A DNA stretch of 56,372 bases from the NCBI RefSeq assembly GCF_003096815.1, contig NZ_QENY01000004.1, positions 105,414 through 161,785 on the forward strand, read 5' to 3'. Source of the stretch: Hallella colorans. GTDB lineage: Bacteria; Bacteroidota; Bacteroidia; Bacteroidales; Bacteroidaceae. Made by a program: the position numbers and the translations under genes. The notes beneath the pieces were generated by a model. It was given only the letters and a program-made list of their open reading frames with translations, ran no database searches and was not told the DNA's origin. Shown here piece by piece: positions 53,217-56,372 of the stretch. Position 1 is the stretch's first letter. Every line of letters begins with the position of its first letter.

Positions 53217-53609
53217 ACTCAACAGCAGACCACAAACTAGGAGAATAAAGGCTGTTTTTTAAAAGATGCTGGATGTCAGTCATTTACAAACTATCGCATA
53301 TTTCGCGTATTTCGGACGAAGGCAAACTTATTTTTAAATAAGCGAAATTGAGAGGGTTATTTGTTCAAATAATTGACTATTTCTAAATTTTCAAAAACTG
53401 CGCTCGGGACAAGCAGGTTTTTAAAGAGAAAAACCGAAAATGCGTAAATATTCTGTCGCCATCTCGAAACGTACACACTCCCCATTCGCCCCCTATGTTT
53501 GTAACATGGCGAGCGTCTCCTCAAAACACGCACGGCCATTTATTGTACCAAGGGGTTAATCTCAATAGCAAAATGAAACACCATACTTTTTCTACTGAGC
53601 CAAAAAACG
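53217..53609. other. Non-coding stretch before the PepSY gene
   Basis: About 390 bases, A/T-rich around 53320-53400; short frames on both strands but no family resemblance. Confidence 0.35.
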
Positions 53610-55121
53610 CTAATCTCCGCGCGAGTGTTGCCGCCTTTTCTTATCGAAGAATAGGGTGGGCAGCGATAAATTTCTTCCAAGTATCTTCCAACCACTCCAA
53701 AGGCACCATACACAAGCCACGCCCATGAGGAAGATGTAAAAAAGAGACGCCATGCTCAAAAAGGTAAAAATGCGTCCTGTGTGCACTTCTATGCAAACGT
53801 TGCGTAATGACATGGGCAGCGTTGCCATGCTGTCAGGCATACGAAGGCGAGAATTACCCTTCTTGTAATCCACCGCCATGCCCTTGTCGTCCAAGTCTGA
53901 TGAAAATCCTGCGATGGCATGACTTCCAAAAGGACTCCCACTAACGGAACGCGCCTTTTGGCGCGTGAAATAATCAATGACGGACTGATGCGCTCTATCC
54001 CATACATACATGCCGCTGAACGACCCTATCAGCCATGTGTTGCGATGAGTGTGTTGTTCGACATTGATGCCCATGACGCTCACAGGAGGTTGCACCTTCT
54101 CTCTTTGCGGCGTGTCGCCCAAATGGCGAAGAGTATAGAAACCGTCCGAAGTACACAACAGCCAGTCGGCTTTATCCTCATCATACCGCAGCGAGCGCAG
54201 ACAGCCATTCCATGGGTTGTCGCTATCCATGGAAGAAAAAGGTATGGGCGGTATTTTGCCAGAGGCTATGGCGATGAGCGCAGGCGGACGTAGCATCCAG
54301 CCTGTAATGGTCAGCAACAGCAGAAAGAACATGGCACCTCGCCCCAACTTGTTGTGCCATGTTATCAGTCCTCGCTTCGTACGTTTTACTAACGATGAAC
54401 GGGAACGAGGCGCAAAGGAATAATATACGCCTGAGATGGAGAGAAACAAGAGGATTAGTCCCACCGCATCGACAAAGAGCTTGCCTGCCATACCAAACAG
54501 TCCGCCTCCATGAAGAAGCCATATCGTTCGGAAGAGCGAAACCTTCCCTTTGTCGTTGTCTGTTTTCGTCAAGGTGATTTTTTGGAAGTCGTGATAAGGA
54601 TAACGAGACAGATAAACGTAAGACCGCCCAGTGATGATGAGCGAGTCGCCCTTCCGCGTAATATCGCTCAACTTTTCATGCTTACCCTGAAGAATATCAA
54701 CTTGTTCCCAAACGCTATGGGGATTCAAACGATACAAATGACGTTGGCTCAAGGCGTATAGACAGCCATTGGGCGTAACCGTCATTCCACGAATGTTTCG
54801 GAGGTCGGCACCCTTGGGCAGCCCATGATTAAAGTCGGTTATCGTGTCGGCATCCTTCTCTTTCGCCCAAATGCCAGCGTTGCCATATATCAACACCTTA
54901 TTTCTCCATTTCTGCGTACCACGAAACAATCCTTGGTTCCACTGACTATATCGATATTCTGAGGGTAACAGTGTCCTGCTGATATCGATGCCTTGAAACA
55001 ACTTGGCATGATTGAGTACTATTCCCGAGAGACAAAAGAGTATAACGAACGGAGCCAAGATAATTCCTAACCATTTATGTAGTCGTCTCCATGTTGTTTT
55101 CTTCATCCCAACTCCTTTCAT
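53610..55121 (-). CDS. PepSY-domain transmembrane protein
   Basis: The 503-residue inner-membrane protein begins with WRRLHKWLGIILAPFVILFCLSGIVLNH, the first of four helices of PepSY-TM proteins. It has a large periplasmic part (about 45-180 and 275-440) and the helix pair around LITWHNKLGRGAMFFLLLLTITGWML. Conserved His residues on both helices are likely heme ligands, as in the ferri-siderophore reductases of this class. A last helix is at VCIEVHTGRIFTFLSMASLFYIFLMGVACVWCLWSGWKI. The ATG at 55119-55121 overlaps the upstream stop (ATGA), which fixes the start; a longer frame to 55379 is ignored. A role in iron reduction is inferred from the family. Confidence 0.85.
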   Translation of the reverse strand: MKGVGMKKTTWRRLHKWLGIILAPFVILFCLSGIVLNHAKLFQGIDISRTLLPSEYRYSQWNQGLFRGTQKWRNKVLIYGNAGIWAKEKDADTITDFNHGLPKGADLRNIRGMTVTPNGCLYALSQRHLYRLNPHSVWEQVDILQGKHEKLSDITRKGDSLIITGRSYVYLSRYPYHDFQKITLTKTDNDKGKVSLFRTIWLLHGGGLFGMAGKLFVDAVGLILLFLSISGVYYSFAPRSRSSLVKRTKRGLITWHNKLGRGAMFFLLLLTITGWMLRPPALIAIASGKIPPIPFSSMDSDNPWNGCLRSLRYDEDKADWLLCTSDGFYTLRHLGDTPQREKVQPPVSVMGINVEQHTHRNTWLIGSFSGMYVWDRAHQSVIDYFTRQKARSVSGSPFGSHAIAGFSSDLDDKGMAVDYKKGNSRLRMPDSMATLPMSLRNVCIEVHTGRIFTFLSMASLFYIFLMGVACVWCLWSGWKILGRNLSLPTLFFDKKRRQHSRGD

Positions 55122-55999
55122 CATTGCTCTGCTCTCTTTCGTTGTTTGCCTTTGAACCAAAGATAAACACCCAACAAAATAAAAGCCATGAGGATGACAA
55201 GCATTTGCCAAGCGTGTTTCTCTGGCTCTACCCAAAACTCTTGAAAGAAGTTCATCCTTCCCAATATTTCCACAGGTGTCCAAAAGATGATAACAGTGGC
55301 GATAGCCATTCGTATATTCGCACCCCATGCAGCGATGTGCAATTGGTGGCGAAACATGAAGATAGCCCCCACGAGACACCCTACTCCCACAAGGAACGTT
55401 ACAGGGTGATGATCACCAAGGAAAGTCTTGTCGTAGCAGAACATGAGCAGCAAGTACATTGCCCAAAGAATCATATTCAGTTCCATGAACGTGACGATGC
55501 TTGTGTGGCGCGTCATGGGTTGCACCACCACAACCTTGCGCTTGCTTCGGAAACATACCTTTTGTATCCATGTAATCAGACCGCAGCCGTTCCTTGTGCT
55601 GAACACATACATGGTCATCACCATCATCCACAAGCCAAACGAGGCGGGCATGATAAGGTATTCGGGCTTCGTCACCACCACGCCGTTCTCTATCTCTGGT
55701 TGCACGCCATAGCGTCGGGCATAATACAGGAAGAGGAACTCCACCCAGCCCGTCCAGAAAAGCAGTCCACCGAAGAGTCCCCACAGCGTTTGTCGGGTAT
55801 CGCCCTTCACAAACACACCAACGATAACCATGATGAGGCCTGCCAAGCCCATCATAAAACCAGCGACGTGCATGGCGCCCTCACTCATGAACTTCTCCAT
55901 CAATATCATCAGCGCATGACCCAAGGGCATGGCGAAAAGCACCAATAGAAATGAGGCGATGGTGCGCCACCAGTAGTGTTCTCTTACTTTCTTATCCAT
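55121..55999 (-). CDS. Multi-pass membrane protein of unknown function
   Basis: The 292-residue protein has eight or so hydrophobic helices (for example TIASFLLVLFAMPLGHALMIL, MHVAGFMMGLAGLIMVIVGVFV, LFWTGWVEFLFLYYARRYGV, MNMILWAMYLLLMFCYD). Several His residues lie at helix ends (GHALMIL, HHPVTF, RHQLHIAAWG), which could bind heme or a metal. I do not recognise a named family. It is coupled to the PepSY gene by an overlapping stop/start and begins 14 bases behind the next gene, so all three form one operon. Confidence 0.75.
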   Translation of the reverse strand: MDKKVREHYWWRTIASFLLVLFAMPLGHALMILMEKFMSEGAMHVAGFMMGLAGLIMVIVGVFVKGDTRQTLWGLFGGLLFWTGWVEFLFLYYARRYGVQPEIENGVVVTKPEYLIMPASFGLWMMVMTMYVFSTRNGCGLITWIQKVCFRSKRKVVVVQPMTRHTSIVTFMELNMILWAMYLLLMFCYDKTFLGDHHPVTFLVGVGCLVGAIFMFRHQLHIAAWGANIRMAIATVIIFWTPVEILGRMNFFQEFWVEPEKHAWQMLVILMAFILLGVYLWFKGKQRKRAEQ

Positions 56000-56013
56000 G
56001 TTATTGATGCTTG

Positions 56014-56372
56014 TTATGATTGACTGATGCGATGTATGGCCTGCCGTATCATCGTGATGAGCTTTTGTGTTCCTAATCCGGACCGTTCTCCCGCCATCTT
56101 GATGGTAGCCTTTTTCAGAATCAATTTTCCCAATGCTGTTTGCAACATTTTAAAAGGTGCGTATTGCTGAGCCATGGCTTCCTTTAGACCAGGATATTGA
56201 GAGAAAAGATCTTTGAGCATCGTGTCTTCGGTAATCTCTGCTATCTGTTTGTCGTCATCTCTCTCTGCTTCCATAGAGTCTGTCATTGTAGAGGTGGGCG
56301 GTGTGGCATACTTCTCTTTTTCGTCTGCCCATGTGAGAAGCGTCTGCGACCCAGTGAGAGTACGAATGCGAG
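56014..56372 (-). CDS. DUF1858-like protein, open to the window edge (partial)
   Basis: The visible 118 codons end in a small helical domain (ITEDTMLKDLFSQYPGLKEAMAQQYAPFKMLQTALGKLILKKATIKMAGERSGL) that looks like DUF1858, the N-terminal domain of ScdA-like iron-sulfur repair proteins, but lacking its usual Cys. ATG 56286 gives a 90-residue protein. However, the frame stays open upstream to the edge (IRTLTGSQTLLTWADEKEKYATPPT), so it may be the tail of a longer protein. It heads the visible PepSY operon. Confidence 0.6.
   Translation of the reverse strand, partial: RIRTLTGSQTLLTWADEKEKYATPPTSTMTDSMEAERDDDKQIAEITEDTMLKDLFSQYPGLKEAMAQQYAPFKMLQTALGKLILKKATIKMAGERSGLGTQKLITMIRQAIHRISQS

Noticed and set aside
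55122..55379. N-terminal extension of the PepSY protein to 55379
   Set aside because: It lies entirely antisense-frame within the upstream gene, and the residues are not membrane-like; the ATGA overlap marks the true start.

Overview
The window looks like chromosomal DNA of a Bacteroidota bacterium, most likely of the family Prevotellaceae. The supporting signs are promoters of the TAnnTTTG type in front of many genes, start codons with weak or absent Shine-Dalgarno sites, secreted proteins ending in a short type-IX-secretion-like tail, a C10 (interpain/streptopain-type) protease, TonB-dependent receptors with a carboxypeptidase-like N-terminal plug extension, an UpxY antiterminator, an HU-related protein next to a smalltalk protein, and a CusA-CusC fusion. 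Genus and species cannot be fixed from the sequence alone.

Layout. Positions 1-1069 hold a broken IS5-family element. 1199-6876 encode a heavy-metal RND efflux system (RND pump fused to its outer-membrane factor, then the periplasmic adaptor). 6901-8331 is a BrkB-type membrane protein. 8499-11337 is a small module (nuclease-like protein, M15 peptidase, small conserved protein, HU-like protein, smalltalk protein). 11457-13967 is a BspA-like leucine-rich-repeat surface protein with a downstream peptide gene. 14795-16673 encode a ParB-like and a ParA protein. They are followed by about 1 kb of extremely A/T-rich DNA and an array of at least eight iteron-like repeats (17655-17990), so this locus may be a replication origin or partition centromere of a chromid or integrated plasmid. 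No initiator gene is in the window. From 18864 to 35369 there is ordinary metabolic and housekeeping content: YaaA, ferritin, an ECF sigma factor, Rpe, RfbCD, GDPD, a porin, YitT, TrpF, TrpG/PabA, UpxY, RlpA and glutamate dehydrogenase.

35949-52697 is a one-strand run of ten envelope and secreted proteins: two short LRR proteins, a FISUMP-like lipoprotein, a TonB-dependent receptor, a small lipoprotein, a DUF6850-like barrel, two DUF4876-like lipoproteins, an M16 peptidase and a C10 cysteine protease. It is the best candidate here for an undescribed surface system, perhaps for capture and breakdown of a proteinaceous or metal-bearing ligand. 53610 to the right edge is the end of a PepSY/DUF1858 membrane operon.

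The most unexpected non-coding signal is a degenerate 22-bp-period repeat family. Each unit has dyad symmetry of the form CTYAAWC...GATTAG, and the family forms four separate intergenic arrays (10117-10225, 18503-18611, 27546-27611, 53107-53216). It is not CRISPR and I do not recognise it as a described element.
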